Part shown: one piece after another, positions 16,340 to 24,717 of the stretch
How positions within the stretch are numbered: position 1 is the first letter of the stretch
Layout: the number at the start of each line of letters is the position of its first letter
DNA from: Amycolatopsis sp. cg9
GTDB taxonomy: Bacteria > Actinomycetota > Actinomycetes > Mycobacteriales > Pseudonocardiaceae
Direction of reading: 5' to 3'
Assembly: GCF_041346945.1 (NCBI RefSeq)
Contig: NZ_CP166850.1
Coordinates: forward strand, 3,658,001 to 3,722,000
Length of the DNA stretch: 64,000 nucleotides
The notes under the pieces: generated by a model
The model's input: only the letters and a program-made list of their open reading frames with translations
Databases searched by the model: none
Told to the model about the DNA's origin: nothing
Position numbers and translations under genes: made by a program

Positions 16340-17203
16340 GTGAAGGAGCAGATGGGGTTCGACTTCGGCGTAGCGCAACCGGTGCGGCTCACGAAGGTCT
16401 CGCCGGCGCGGCTGGCGACCTTCGACGACTGCCCGCGCCGGTACCGCCTCGCCTACCTCGACCGGCCGACACCGCAGCGGACCGGGCCGTGGGCGCACAG
16501 CACGCTCGGCGCGGTGGTGCACAACGCGTTGCGGGCGCTGTTCGACCTGCCGGTGCTCAAGCGGGTGCCGCAGCGGGCGGTGGCGCTGGTGGCCGAGTTC
16601 TGGAAGGACGCCGGCTTCGAGACCGAGGAACAGGCGGCGCGCTACCGGGCGCGGGCCAAGGGCTGGGTGGCGGAGTACGTCGAGGACAACGACGTCACGC
16701 ACGACCCGGCCGGGCTGGAGCGCTGGGTGTCGGCGCCGGTCAACCCGGTACCGGGGGAGCGGCCGTCGATGATCATCGAGGGCCGCGCGGACCGCATCGA
16801 CGCGCGGGCGGGCGAGCTGGTGATCGTCGACTACAAGACCGGACGCCGTCCGCCGGACGAGTACGAAGCACGGGCGTCGCAGGCACTGGCGCTGTACGCG
16901 GTGGCGGCGGCGCGCACGCTGCGGATGCCGTGCACGACGGTCGAGCTGCACCACCTCCCGACGGGCACGATCGCGGCGGCCGAGCACACCCCGGAAAGCC
17001 TGCGGAGGCACCTGCAACGCGCCGACGAGACCGCCGGGGACCTCCGCCTCGCCACGGATACCCTGAAGGCGGGCGGAGACGAGGACGTGCTGTTCCCGGC
17101 CCGCCCGGACCGGCGTTGCGCGTGGTGCGACTTCAGGCCGAGCTGCGCGGCAGGCCAGGAAGCCGCCCCGCAGGCGCAGCCGTGGGACCTGCTCGCGCCC
17201 TGA
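16340..17203 (+). CDS. RecB-family PD-(D/E)XK nuclease with Fe-S cysteines
   Basis: 287 residues from GTG at 16340; ATG at 16352 (MGFDFG) is an alternative that would sit close to GAAGGAG. The RecB-type nuclease fold shows H of the first motif (LGAVVHNALRALF), the Asp of GRADRIDAR, and the core IVDYKTG (D-x-K). Four cysteines form the AddB/Cas4-like iron-sulfur set: DDCPRRY near the N-terminus and CAWCDFRPSC near the C-terminus. It is a stand-alone exonuclease of the kind found in actinobacteria, related to the nuclease domains of AdnA and AdnB in this window. Role in repair is inferred. Confidence 0.88.
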   Translation: MKEQMGFDFGVAQPVRLTKVSPARLATFDDCPRRYRLAYLDRPTPQRTGPWAHSTLGAVVHNALRALFDLPVLKRVPQRAVALVAEFWKDAGFETEEQAARYRARAKGWVAEYVEDNDVTHDPAGLERWVSAPVNPVPGERPSMIIEGRADRIDARAGELVIVDYKTGRRPPDEYEARASQALALYAVAAARTLRMPCTTVELHHLPTGTIAAAEHTPESLRRHLQRADETAGDLRLATDTLKAGGDEDVLFPARPDRRCAWCDFRPSCAAGQEAAPQAQPWDLLAP

Positions 17204-17213
17204 ACGGGAGGGA

Positions 17214-17858
17214 ATGTTGGCTTCACCGGACACCGACGAGCTGGCGACGCTGCCCTTGCCCGCGGCCACCCCCGAGCCGGCCCCGCCGCGGCGGGAGAAG
17301 CCGGAGGGGGCTGAGGGACGGCCTGCGGCGCCGGAGCAGGTGACTCGCGAGGCCGAAAGTGCTACCTCGGCGGGTGCGGCGGGGGCCGAGACCGCGCCGC
17401 ACGACCTGACGGGCGCGGACCGGCGGGGGGCGCGCGAGGCCGAAGGTGCTGCTTCGGCGGAGGCCGAGACCGCGCCGCACGACCTGGCGGCCGCCGGTGC
17501 AGCCGAAACGGGCACCGGGCCGCAAGACCGCGTCGAGCCTGAGCGGATCGAGCCGGAAGCCGAGACACCCGCTGTCCCGGCGAAAGAACGTGGTCGCTGG
17601 TGGCGGGGCTTCACCGGCTCACTGGCCGCCGGCCTGGCCGTGCTCGCTCTCGGCGTGCTCGTCGTGGCCGGGGTCTGCCTCTACACCGGCGCCCCTGGCC
17701 CAGGGGCGACCCTCCTGGTCGGGCACCCCGTCGCCGCCGTCCTCGCTCTGCTGGCGCAGCGGGTCGCCGATCGTCGCAACGGGCCCGCGGCTGTTGGGGC
17801 GGGTGCTGCCGTCGTGCTCTTCGCCGTCTCCGCGTTGACGCTCTTCTGGCTCACTTGA
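17214..17858 (+). CDS. Membrane protein with long acidic, Ala/Pro/Glu-rich N-terminus
   Basis: 214 residues from ATG at 17214 (GGGAGGGA upstream). Residues 1-120 are disordered and contain repeated AETAPHDL-like segments. Three membrane helices follow (about 130-214: LAAGLAVLALGVLVVAGVCL, a middle helix with HPVAAVLALLAQ, and VVLFAVSALTLFWL). I do not recognise a family. Its last eight bases overlap the 3' end of the converging PQQ-propeller gene. It starts 10 bp after the nuclease gene stop. Confidence 0.75.
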   Translation: MLASPDTDELATLPLPAATPEPAPPRREKPEGAEGRPAAPEQVTREAESATSAGAAGAETAPHDLTGADRRGAREAEGAASAEAETAPHDLAAAGAAETGTGPQDRVEPERIEPEAETPAVPAKERGRWWRGFTGSLAAGLAVLALGVLVVAGVCLYTGAPGPGATLLVGHPVAAVLALLAQRVADRRNGPAAVGAGAAVVLFAVSALTLFWLT

Positions 17859-19194
17859 GCGCGGTCAGCGTGTCCCCGCGCTCCTCCAGCAGCACCGGAC
17901 CGGCCGCGCCCAGGCGGACCACGCCCGAATAGCCGCGCCGGTCGACGCCGACCGTGCGGATCGTCGAGCCGTCGTTCTCGTTCAGGACCGCCAGGCCGCC
18001 CTTGATCGGGATCACCAGCTGGTTCGCGAACGTGATGCCCGGGCCCATCGCGCTGCTCAGGGTCCAGCGGGGCGACAGATCGTCGCGGGACAGGGCCAGC
18101 ACCTTCGAGCCGCTGAACCAGTACACGTTCTCCGCCGTCTGGGTCGTCGCCTCGACGCCCGACGGCGGGTCCTGGGCCAGGTCCGAAGGCGGCACGTCCA
18201 AGGGGTACGCCGCGCGCTGGGTGCCGTCGCCGTTGTAGGTCACCAGGAGCTTCTGGTCCGGCAGCACCACCGCCGTCAGGTCGCCCGACATCGCGACCAC
18301 GCGGGCGCGCTTGCCCGCCAGCACGGAACTGAAGCTGACCTGGGGCTCGTCGTCCTTCTCCGGAGCCGCCTTGTAGACCGTCAGGCGGTCGGCCGGGTCG
18401 CCGGGGCAGCGCTCGATCACGCCGACCTTGCCCGACGCCGCCGCCACCGTGCCGTACGTGCAGCCCGTGCGGGGCTGCTTGCCCGCGTTGACCAGCGCCG
18501 GGACCTGGCCGTACTCGGCAGACTTCACCAGGTCGTCGCGCCAGGTGTCGAGGAGCTTCTTGCCGGTCGCCGTCACGTGCGAGCCGTCGCTGACCAGCTG
18601 CGTGCCCAGTTCCGCGTTGCCGTTGCGCTGCGCGGTGATCCGGCCCGTGCCCGGGTCCAGCTGCGTCACTTCACTGCAGTTGACGTCCTTGTGGTAGACG
18701 GCGTTCAGCCGCCCCCACGTCTCGTTCATCGTGCAGAGCTGCAGGTCACGTGCGTAGTGCCAGCGGATCTGGCCGGTGAGCGGGTCGCGGGCGGCGACCT
18801 CGCCGCCGTCCGCCGTGGCCACCGCGTCGCCGGCCACCACCGGCACCGGGGTCGCGCCGCTGCGGGCGCTCCACAGCTCCGCCAGCGAGCCCGGCACCTT
18901 GTCCGGGGCCGCGGGCAACGGCGGGGGCGGCGCCGCCTCGGTGTGGTCGGTGGCCGCGCTGTCGCTGGTCGCGCCGATGACCAGTGCGACCGCCAGCACC
19001 GCGACGGCGATCGCCGCGGCGAGCACCCGGTCCCGCCCGCGGTTCCACGGCGAACGACGCGCCTTGACCCGCGGGGCGGGCGGGGTGGTCTCGACGTCCT
19101 CGAGGACGTCTTCGGAGCCGTACTCGGGGGCCGGTTCTTCCGCGGGCTCGACCGGTTCAGGCGCGCTTTCGGGCGCCTTCTCGTCTTCGCTCAC
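17851..19194 (-). CDS. Membrane-anchored PQQ-like beta-propeller protein
   Basis: 447 residues. An acidic Pro/Glu-rich cytoplasmic N-terminus (1-45) and one membrane helix (about 55-75, RVLAAAIAVAVLAVALVIGA) precede an extracytoplasmic domain of short repeats such as VVAGDAVATADGGEVAARDP and LTGQIRWHYARD, typical of PQQ/BamB-type beta propellers. Four or more cysteines may form disulfides. It corresponds in position and type to Rv3212 of M. tuberculosis, beside the RhlE helicase gene (from memory). Function unknown; binding of PQQ itself is not implied. The gene overlaps its convergent neighbour by 8 bp. Confidence 0.85.
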   Translation of the reverse strand: MSEDEKAPESAPEPVEPAEEPAPEYGSEDVLEDVETTPPAPRVKARRSPWNRGRDRVLAAAIAVAVLAVALVIGATSDSAATDHTEAAPPPPLPAAPDKVPGSLAELWSARSGATPVPVVAGDAVATADGGEVAARDPLTGQIRWHYARDLQLCTMNETWGRLNAVYHKDVNCSEVTQLDPGTGRITAQRNGNAELGTQLVSDGSHVTATGKKLLDTWRDDLVKSAEYGQVPALVNAGKQPRTGCTYGTVAAASGKVGVIERCPGDPADRLTVYKAAPEKDDEPQVSFSSVLAGKRARVVAMSGDLTAVVLPDQKLLVTYNGDGTQRAAYPLDVPPSDLAQDPPSGVEATTQTAENVYWFSGSKVLALSRDDLSPRWTLSSAMGPGITFANQLVIPIKGGLAVLNENDGSTIRTVGVDRRGYSGVVRLGAAGPVLLEERGDTLTALK

Positions 19195-19219
19195 TTACCC
19201 GACCCCCGCTGCGTAGGCC

Positions 19220-20920
19220 TCAGTCTGCCGACGCAGGTGTATCAGACGTGGCGGCCGGGCGGCGACGGCGGCGCCGCCGAGCGGGGCGCTCGGCGTTCTC
19301 GCCGGCTTCCTTCTCGACGGCCGGGCCGGTCGCTTCCGGGGCGTTGCCGCTGCGGGTGCGGCGGCGCGACCGGGTGCGGCCTTCGGAAGCGGGAGCCTCG
19401 TCCGGGGACGCGGTGGCGGCGGCCTTGTCGGCGGCCTCGATCGCCTCGGCCGCCCGCGAGCCACCCCGGGTGCGCTTGCGCGGGGCGCGAGCGCGCTTGC
19501 GCGGCGCGTCTTCCGACGCGGACTCGCCGGGCTTGCCGCGGCCACGGCCGCGCTTCTTGCCGCCGAGGTCTTCTTCCTCCTCGGCGGCCAGGCCCGCGCG
19601 GGTGCGGTTGGCCAGCGGCAGCCGGCCGGTCGTGCCCGCCGGGATGCCCAGGTCCTCGTACAGGTGCTTCGACGACGAGTACGTCTCCACCGGCTCCGGC
19701 TTGTCCAGCCCGAGGGTGTCCGAGATCAGCTTCCAGCGCGGCTCTTCGTCCCAGTCGACCAGGGTGACGGCGACGCCGGTGCGGCCCGCGCGGCCGGTGC
19801 GGCCGATGCGGTGGACGTAGGTCTTCTCGTCGTCCGGGCACTGGTAGTTGATCACGTGGGTGACGTCGTCGATGTCGATGCCGCGGGCGGCGACGTCGGT
19901 CGCGACCAGCACGTCCACCTTGCCCGAGCGGAACGCGCGCAGCGCCTGCTCGCGGGCGCCCTGGCCGAGGTCGCCGTGCACGGCGGCGGCCGCGAAGCCG
20001 CGCTCGACCAGGTCGTCGGCCACCTTCTGCGCGGTGCGCTTGGTGCGGCTGAAGATCATCGTGAGGCCGCGGCCTTCGGCCTGCAGCACGCGGGCGATGA
20101 CCTCGGGCTTGTCCATCGAGTGCGCCCGGTAGACGAACTGGGTGGTGCGCTCGTGGATCGCGCTCGCGTCGTTCTCTTCGGCGCGGATGTGCGTCGGCTG
20201 GCGCAGGAACGTGCGGGCCAGCGTGATGATCGGGCCGGGCATGGTGGCCGAGAACAGCATGGTCTGCCGCTCGTCCGGCACCATCCGCAGGATGCGCTCG
20301 ATGTCGGGCAGGAAGCCCAGGTCGAGCATCTCGTCGGCCTCGTCCAGCACGAGCCCGCGGACCTTGCCCAGCACCAGGTGCTGCTGCTCGGCCAGGTCGA
20401 GCAGCCGGCCCGGGGTGCCGATCACGACGTCGACGCCCTTGCGCAGCGCCTCGATCTGCGGCTCGTACGGGCGGCCGCCGTAGATGGCCAGCGTCCGGAT
20501 GCCCAGGTGCTTGCCGGCGCCCTTGAGGTCGTTGGCGACCTGGATGCACAGCTCGCGGGTCGGGACCACGACCAGCACCTGCGGGGTGCCGTCGCCGGGG
20601 ACCTGCACGCGGTGCAGCAGCGGGACGCCGAAGCCCAGCGTCTTGCCCATGCCGGTGCGGGCCTGGCCGATGAGGTCGTCGCCGGCCATCGCCAGCGGCA
20701 GCGTCAGCGCCTGGATCGCGAAGGTGCGCTCGATGCCGGCTTCGCCGAGTGCCTTGACGATCTCCGGCTTGACGCCGAAGGACGCGAAGGTCGGGGCCTC
20801 GGGCTCGACCTCGACGCCCGCCTGCAGCGGGTGCGAGGTGTCGAGCGCGGCCGGGCCGGTCTCGCTGTGCTCCAGCGCGACGGCGGGGGTCTGTTCGGTT
20901 GTGGGAATTTCTGCGGTCAG
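19220..20920 (-). CDS. rhlE: DEAD-box RNA helicase RhlE type, apparent CTG start
   Basis: 566 residues if started at CTG 20920. Motifs: Q motif Q70, Walker A ARTGMGKT (87-94), DEAD (193-196), SAT (224-226), and HRIGRTGRAGR in the second RecA domain. A basic, disordered tail rich in Lys/Arg (about 435-566) probably binds RNA. Role: unwinding structured RNA in decay or ribosome assembly. No ATG, GTG or TTG occurs in frame between the Q-motif region and a TTG 216 bases upstream. The CTG (MTAEIPTTEQ if read as Met) has GAGAGAGG 8 bases upstream, so it is the best start; ATC at 20926 is a weaker option. The TTG at 21136 would add 72 residues that look non-coding. Confidence 0.88.
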   Translation of the reverse strand: MTAEIPTTEQTPAVALEHSETGPAALDTSHPLQAGVEVEPEAPTFASFGVKPEIVKALGEAGIERTFAIQALTLPLAMAGDDLIGQARTGMGKTLGFGVPLLHRVQVPGDGTPQVLVVVPTRELCIQVANDLKGAGKHLGIRTLAIYGGRPYEPQIEALRKGVDVVIGTPGRLLDLAEQQHLVLGKVRGLVLDEADEMLDLGFLPDIERILRMVPDERQTMLFSATMPGPIITLARTFLRQPTHIRAEENDASAIHERTTQFVYRAHSMDKPEVIARVLQAEGRGLTMIFSRTKRTAQKVADDLVERGFAAAAVHGDLGQGAREQALRAFRSGKVDVLVATDVAARGIDIDDVTHVINYQCPDDEKTYVHRIGRTGRAGRTGVAVTLVDWDEEPRWKLISDTLGLDKPEPVETYSSSKHLYEDLGIPAGTTGRLPLANRTRAGLAAEEEEDLGGKKRGRGRGKPGESASEDAPRKRARAPRKRTRGGSRAAEAIEAADKAAATASPDEAPASEGRTRSRRRTRSGNAPEATGPAVEKEAGENAERPARRRRRRRPAATSDTPASAD

Positions 20921-21244
20921 GGTGATCGCCTCTCTCGTGACCAGCGCGCACCGCCCTGGGTCCGCTCGACACTCGACCGGGAGTAAACCCTGGTCCCTGG
21001 CGCTGATCTGAAGCGCGGAACCGGTCCGTCCCGGGAATGCCGGAAGAGGCGTGCACGCACATTGCAGTACGTCGGCAAGCCACGTGACCTGCCTGTTTCC
21101 CGACGCCGGTATGGCGTACGGAAGCTTCGATATCAAACGCAGTGTACCTGGTCAGCAGTTTTTCGACAGTACCCGGCGCGCCGGAACCAGTGGGATCGGT
21201 CTCGTCGCGGCACGCCCGGGTGCTTCGGCGATACCCTGGCCGCC
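20921..21244. other. Divergent 5' region between rhlE and the ferritin-like gene
   Basis: 324 bp without a credible gene. The frame continuing upstream of rhlE is open to 21136 but has no Shine-Dalgarno and untypical composition. The stretch 21040-21140 is less GC-rich than its surroundings (ATATCAAACGCAGTGTACC), which suggests that the divergent promoters lie there and that rhlE has a long untranslated leader of about 150-200 bases. Long leaders are common on DEAD-box helicase mRNAs and can carry autoregulation. I see no known riboswitch. Confidence 0.4.
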
Positions 21245-21898
21245 GTGACCGACCCGAAAGAGATCAGCGAAGGCGTAGTCGACCTGCTGGGTGTGATCGC
21301 CTACCTCGAACTGTCCGCCTTCGACCGGCTGGCCGAGGACGCGCGCAGCGCCCCCACCCTGGCCGGGCGCGCCGCGCTGGCGACCATGGCGGCCGCCGAG
21401 ATCGGTCACTACGGGCTGCTCGCCCAGCACCTGGCCGCCCAGAGCGTCAAGATCGAGGACGCGATGGCGCCGTTCGTGGCCCAGGTCGACGCCTGGCACG
21501 CCTCGACGCCGCCGAAGTCGTGGCTGGAATCGCTGGTCAAGGCCTACGTCGGCGACGGGCTGGCCGCGGACCTCTACCGCGAGATCGCCAGCTGGCTCGA
21601 CCCGGAGACCAAGGACCTCGTGCTCACGGTCCTCGCCGACACCGGCCACTCCGCGTTCGCCGAACGCGAAGTGGCCGCCGGGATCGAAGCCGATCCCAAG
21701 ACCCGCGACAAACTCGCCCTGTGGGGCCGCCGCCTGCTCGGCGAGGCACTGACCCAGGCCCAGTACGTCGTCGCCGAGCGCGACGGCCTGGCCGAGCTCA
21801 TCATCGGCGGCTCCGGCGACCTCTCCGGAATTGCGGCGCTGTTCCGGCGGTTGCAGCAGGGGCACACCAAGCGCATGCAGGCGCTCGGCCTGGGCTGA
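21245..21898 (+). CDS. Ferritin-like domain protein
   Basis: 217 residues from GTG at 21245. It is all alpha-helical with the ferritin-like pattern of Glu and ExxH ([50 protein letters not shown]). A diiron or dimetal site in a four-helix bundle is likely. The family resembles MiaE-type hydroxylases. The gene is next to rhlE as in M. tuberculosis (Rv3210c-Rv3211, from memory). Substrate unknown. Confidence 0.85.
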   Translation: MTDPKEISEGVVDLLGVIAYLELSAFDRLAEDARSAPTLAGRAALATMAAAEIGHYGLLAQHLAAQSVKIEDAMAPFVAQVDAWHASTPPKSWLESLVKAYVGDGLAADLYREIASWLDPETKDLVLTVLADTGHSAFAEREVAAGIEADPKTRDKLALWGRRLLGEALTQAQYVVAERDGLAELIIGGSGDLSGIAALFRRLQQGHTKRMQALGLG

Positions 21899-22017
21899 CC
21901 CCGATGGAGTACCCGGAATTGACGACGCGGTCAGGCGCGGTCATGCGCCACCGGAACGAGCCCGTTCGGTTAGCCTTGCCGAGCACATCCCTTACGAATT
22001 TTCAGCGGAGGTCCCAC

Positions 22018-22248
22018 GTGGAGGTCAAGATCGGCATCAAGGACACGCCGCGCGAGCTGGTGGTGTCCAGTGGCCAGTCTCCCGAAGAGGTGGAGAAGCT
22101 GGTCGCCGAGGCCCTGACGGCCGGTGACGGGCTCTTCCGCATCAGCGACGAGAAGGGGCGCAAGTACATCGTCCCCTCCGACCGCATCGCGTACGTCGAG
22201 ATCGCCCCGTCCGACGTCCGCAAGGTCGGCTTCGGCGTCGGCGACTGA
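22018..22248 (+). CDS. DUF3107 family protein
   Basis: 76 residues from GTG at 22018 with GCGGAGG upstream. It matches the short, highly conserved actinobacterial DUF3107 family (VEVKIGIKDTPRELVVSSGQ...PSDRIAYVEI). A small alpha/beta protein of unknown function; the conserved R and D residues suggest a binding role. In M. tuberculosis the homologue (Rv3208A) lies between rhlE and a TetR gene, and the order here is similar. A clear terminator hairpin follows. Confidence 0.9.
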   Translation: MEVKIGIKDTPRELVVSSGQSPEEVEKLVAEALTAGDGLFRISDEKGRKYIVPSDRIAYVEIAPSDVRKVGFGVGD

Positions 22249-22260
22249 CCCATCGCGGCC

Positions 22261-22292
22261 AAGGCCACTCCGGGACGTCCCGGGGTGGCCTT
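22261..22292. terminator. Hairpin terminator after the DUF3107 gene
   Basis: Arms AAGGCCAC...CGGGA and TCCCG...TGGCCTT form a stem of about 14 bp with a small bulge, followed by TTTCGCG. It lies 13 bp after the DUF3107 stop and 10 bp before the stop of the converging gene, so it may serve both. Confidence 0.75.
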
Positions 22293-22301
22293 TCGCGTGT
22301 T

Positions 22302-22661
22302 TCAGGGAGCTACGCCGAACGGGTTGTCGATCGCGTAGCGCCACTTGCCGTCCGAGCCGCGGCGAGCGACGTCGGTGGCGGTGCCGTGGACGTCCGTCCC
22401 GATGCGCCAGTCGACGATGAGCAGGGCCAGGTCGCCCGCGACGTAGACGTGCCGCGGCCGGACGTCGATCGGGTGGCCGAGCCGCTGCAGGGCGCTGTTG
22501 GCCGCGTGCCGGCCGGCCCCGGTGAGCGGCTCGCCCGGCTTCGCGACCAGGATCGCCGAGTCCTCGTAGACCCGGTCGAGCGAGCCGGGGTCGCCGCTGT
22601 TGAACGCGGCGGCGAACACGGCGGGGTGCCGCGCCGCGTCGGTGGTCAGTGCGATGTCCAT
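22302..22661 (-). CDS. SnoaL/NTF2-like protein (DUF4440 type)
   Basis: 119 residues. It has the small NTF2-like fold pattern (FAAAFNSGDPGSLDRVYEDS, then strands ending in YAIDNPFG). Proteins of this size act as small-molecule isomerases or hydrolases or as ligand-binding dimers; the active-site residues are not diagnostic here. The start at 22661 lies 26 bp from the divergent HxlR regulator start, so the regulator probably controls it. Confidence 0.8.
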   Translation of the reverse strand: MDIALTTDAARHPAVFAAAFNSGDPGSLDRVYEDSAILVAKPGEPLTGAGRHAANSALQRLGHPIDVRPRHVYVAGDLALLIVDWRIGTDVHGTATDVARRGSDGKWRYAIDNPFGVAP

Positions 22662-22686
22662 GGCGGCCAGCGAACCGGAGGTGCGC

Positions 22687-23067
22687 GTGGCTCACCAAAC
22701 GGTGAGGACCTGGGACGGCGAGCTCGTCCCCTCGGCGGCGGGCCGGACGGACCGCCCGTCCCCGGCGTGCCCGGTGGAAACCGCGCTGGCCGCGATCGCC
22801 GGCCGCTGGACGACCCTGGTGCTGCGGGACCTGATGGACGGCCCGCGGTCCTACACCGAACTGCGCGCGGCGCTGCCGTCGATCAGCGACAAGGTGCTGA
22901 CCGAGCGCCTGGCGGCGCTGTGCGGGCGGGGCCTGGTGAGCCGGGAGCGGCGGCCGGCCTTCCCGGCGCGGGTCACCTACGACCTGACCGACGCGGGACG
23001 CCGGCTCCGGCCCCTGCTGATCGAGCTCTACCGCACAGGTGAGCGGCTGCTTTCACCGGATGAGTGA
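22687..23067 (+). CDS. HxlR family winged-helix regulator
   Basis: 126 residues from GTG at 22687 (GGAGG just upstream; GTG at 22681 is possible). The HxlR domain is complete: CPVETALAAIAGRWTTLVLR, then PRSYTELRAALPSISDKVL and the wing GLVSRERRPAFPARVTYDLT. A Cys precedes the domain (ACPVE), as in redox- or quinone-sensing members such as YodB/HypR, but one Cys alone is not proof. It is divergent with the NTF2-like gene, its likely target. Confidence 0.9.
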   Translation: MAHQTVRTWDGELVPSAAGRTDRPSPACPVETALAAIAGRWTTLVLRDLMDGPRSYTELRAALPSISDKVLTERLAALCGRGLVSRERRPAFPARVTYDLTDAGRRLRPLLIELYRTGERLLSPDE

Positions 23068-23110
23068 GTGTTCTTTGGTGTGTCGCCGCCGGGCTGCCTA
23101 GCTTCGCCCG

Positions 23111-23560
23111 GTGACCACTCTCGAGCCGACCGCCATCGCGGATCTCGTGCGGAGCACCCTCTCCGCGCACAAGTCGTTGTTCCTCGCCACTTCGGGCAGC
23201 TCCGGACCGTGGGTCGGCGGGGTGTACTTCGCCGAGAGCGGCGAGTTCACCCTGAACCTCGTGCTCGAGGACCGGGGCCGGACGCTGGCCGCGATCCGGG
23301 AGAACCCGGTGGTGTCGGTGGTCGTTTCGACGGGCTCGCCGATGCAGCCGTTCCTGCAGGCCCAGGCGCTCGCCGAGGTCGTCGGCGCCGACGAGGACGC
23401 GCGGGTGCGCGAGCTGCTCGTGGGGAAGGTCCCGGAGGCGGCGCCGTTCCTGTCCGCGCCGGTCACCGCCGTCCGGCTGACCGTCCGGAACTGGCGCGCC
23501 ACGGACATCGCCAACGGCCTGCTCCCCGGCGTCGAGCTGCCCGGCCCGCGCCAGCCGTGA
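23111..23560 (+). CDS. Pyridoxamine 5'-phosphate oxidase-like flavin-binding protein
   Basis: 149 residues from GTG at 23111. Split beta-barrel FMN-binding fold of the pyridoxamine 5'-phosphate oxidase superfamily (SLFLATSGSSGPWVGGVYFA, then NPVVSVVVSTGSPMQPFLQA). Members reduce small molecules, often with F420 or FMN. Which cofactor is used here cannot be decided. It lies 43 bp after the HxlR gene and converges with the DUF4873 gene over only 20 bp, with no hairpin between them. Confidence 0.82.
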   Translation: MTTLEPTAIADLVRSTLSAHKSLFLATSGSSGPWVGGVYFAESGEFTLNLVLEDRGRTLAAIRENPVVSVVVSTGSPMQPFLQAQALAEVVGADEDARVRELLVGKVPEAAPFLSAPVTAVRLTVRNWRATDIANGLLPGVELPGPRQP

Positions 23561-23580
23561 GACTCGCGAGCACTCCGCCG

Positions 23581-23898
23581 TTACGCGTTCAGCTCTTCGA
23601 GCGACGTCGGGACGTGGAACGGCGGGGTGCTCGTCCCCATGATGCGGTAGCGGCCCCACGGGTCCGGGTCGGACAGCTCGCCGTCCGCCGTGTACTCGCC
23701 GGCCTGGATCGTCACCGGCTTCTTCTTGCCGCCCGCCAGCTTCGTCAGCTCCTCGTTCACCGCCACCCGGCCGTACCAGCGGTAGTAGCCGTCGATCGGC
23801 TGGAAGTAGCCGCGCAGCTCCACCGTCGCCGTCAGCGAAACGCCGTCGACCACGAGGGTCGCTTCGCCGCTGTAGCCGTCTTCGTCGTGCTCGCTCAT
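23581..23898 (-). CDS. DUF4873 domain protein
   Basis: 105 residues from ATG at 23898, overlapping the stop of the TetR gene as ATGA. Beta-rich domain with GYSGEATLVVDGVSLTATVE and a YRIMGTSTPPFHVP C-terminus. DUF4873 is often fused or adjacent to flavin-containing monooxygenases; here it is a stand-alone unit behind a TetR regulator and opposite an AurF-type oxygenase. Its function is unknown. Confidence 0.8.
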   Translation of the reverse strand: MSEHDEDGYSGEATLVVDGVSLTATVELRGYFQPIDGYYRWYGRVAVNEELTKLAGGKKKPVTIQAGEYTADGELSDPDPWGRYRIMGTSTPPFHVPTSLEELNA

Positions 23899-24662
23899 GA
23901 CGTCTCCTCCACCCGTTCCGCGCGGCCCAGCTGGACCACCTTGTTGGCTTCCAGGGGCTGGTTCGGGTCGATGACGACGCCGTTCTGGCGGCTCAGCCCG
24001 TCGATGGCCGCCCAGATGATCTGCGTCAGGTACTCCACGACGGCGTCGCGGCTCATCGAGCGCCGGTCCAGCCACCACTCGCCGGTGTTCTGGACCATGC
24101 CTACGATGCCGTGCGCCCACGGCTCGGCCGCGCCGGAGTCCATGTTGAACATCCGCATGTAGTCGCCGAGCAGCGCGGTCAGCGCCGACGCGATCAGCTC
24201 CTTGTCCTCGGCCACGACGTCCGACGACACCGGCTTCTCCGGCCGCCCGTGCGCGAGCAGCCGGTAGAGGTTCGGGTGCTCCTCGATCACGGTGAAGAAC
24301 GCGTCGAGCGCCATCCGGATCCGCGGCACCGGGGCCAGCTCGGCGTTGATCGCCGGGATCAGCCGCTCGAACAGGATCTCCGTGCCTCGCTGGCCGAGCG
24401 CCACGTAGAGGTCGGCCTTGTCGTCGAAGTGCCGGTACAGCACCGGTTTCGTGACGCCGGCCTCCGCGGCGACGTCCTCCATGCCGAGGTCGGGGCCGTG
24501 CGTGTCGAGGGCTCGCAGGGCCGCTTCGACGAACTCCTTGCGCCGCGCGATCCGGTGCTTGCGCCAGCGGTCGCGCCGGGCGTCGCCGGTCGTCTCCTCG
24601 CCGCGCGAGGCCTTGCTGGACTGCTTGCCGGAGCGCTTGACACGTTCGATCACGGGAGTCAT
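23895..24662 (-). CDS. TetR family regulator
   Basis: 255 residues from ATG at 24662 (GTG at 24671 would add three). A basic tail of about 40 residues precedes the HTH (about 55-100: FVEAALRALDTHGPDLGMED to AGVTKPVLYRHFDDKADLY). The C-terminal ligand domain contains VQNTGEWWLDR. It is divergent with the AurF-like oxygenase gene over 55 bp that contain a clear palindromic operator, so it probably represses both itself and the oxygenase-hydrolase pair. Confidence 0.9.
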   Translation of the reverse strand: MTPVIERVKRSGKQSSKASRGEETTGDARRDRWRKHRIARRKEFVEAALRALDTHGPDLGMEDVAAEAGVTKPVLYRHFDDKADLYVALGQRGTEILFERLIPAINAELAPVPRIRMALDAFFTVIEEHPNLYRLLAHGRPEKPVSSDVVAEDKELIASALTALLGDYMRMFNMDSGAAEPWAHGIVGMVQNTGEWWLDRRSMSRDAVVEYLTQIIWAAIDGLSRQNGVVIDPNQPLEANKVVQLGRAERVEETS

Positions 24663-24671
24663 GCTACGCAC

Positions 24672-24694
24672 AGGTAACTGTTACCTCAAGTTAC
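24672..24694. promoter_or_regulatory. TetR operator between regulator and oxygenase genes
   Basis: AGGTAACTGTTACCT (24672-24686) is a 15-bp palindrome with a single central base. It is followed by AAGTTAC, which makes a second overlapping inverted repeat GTAACT...AGTTAC (24674-24694). It lies 10 bp from the TetR start and 24 bp from the oxygenase start, where it would control both. Confidence 0.65.
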
Positions 24695-24717
24695 ACATTG
24701 CGGAAGGGGTGTCGGCA

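Noticed and set aside
20921..21136. 72-residue N-terminal extension of RhlE from TTG at 21136
   Set aside because: No ribosome-binding site, no resemblance to helicase N-termini, and a CTG with a good Shine-Dalgarno lies at the natural start.
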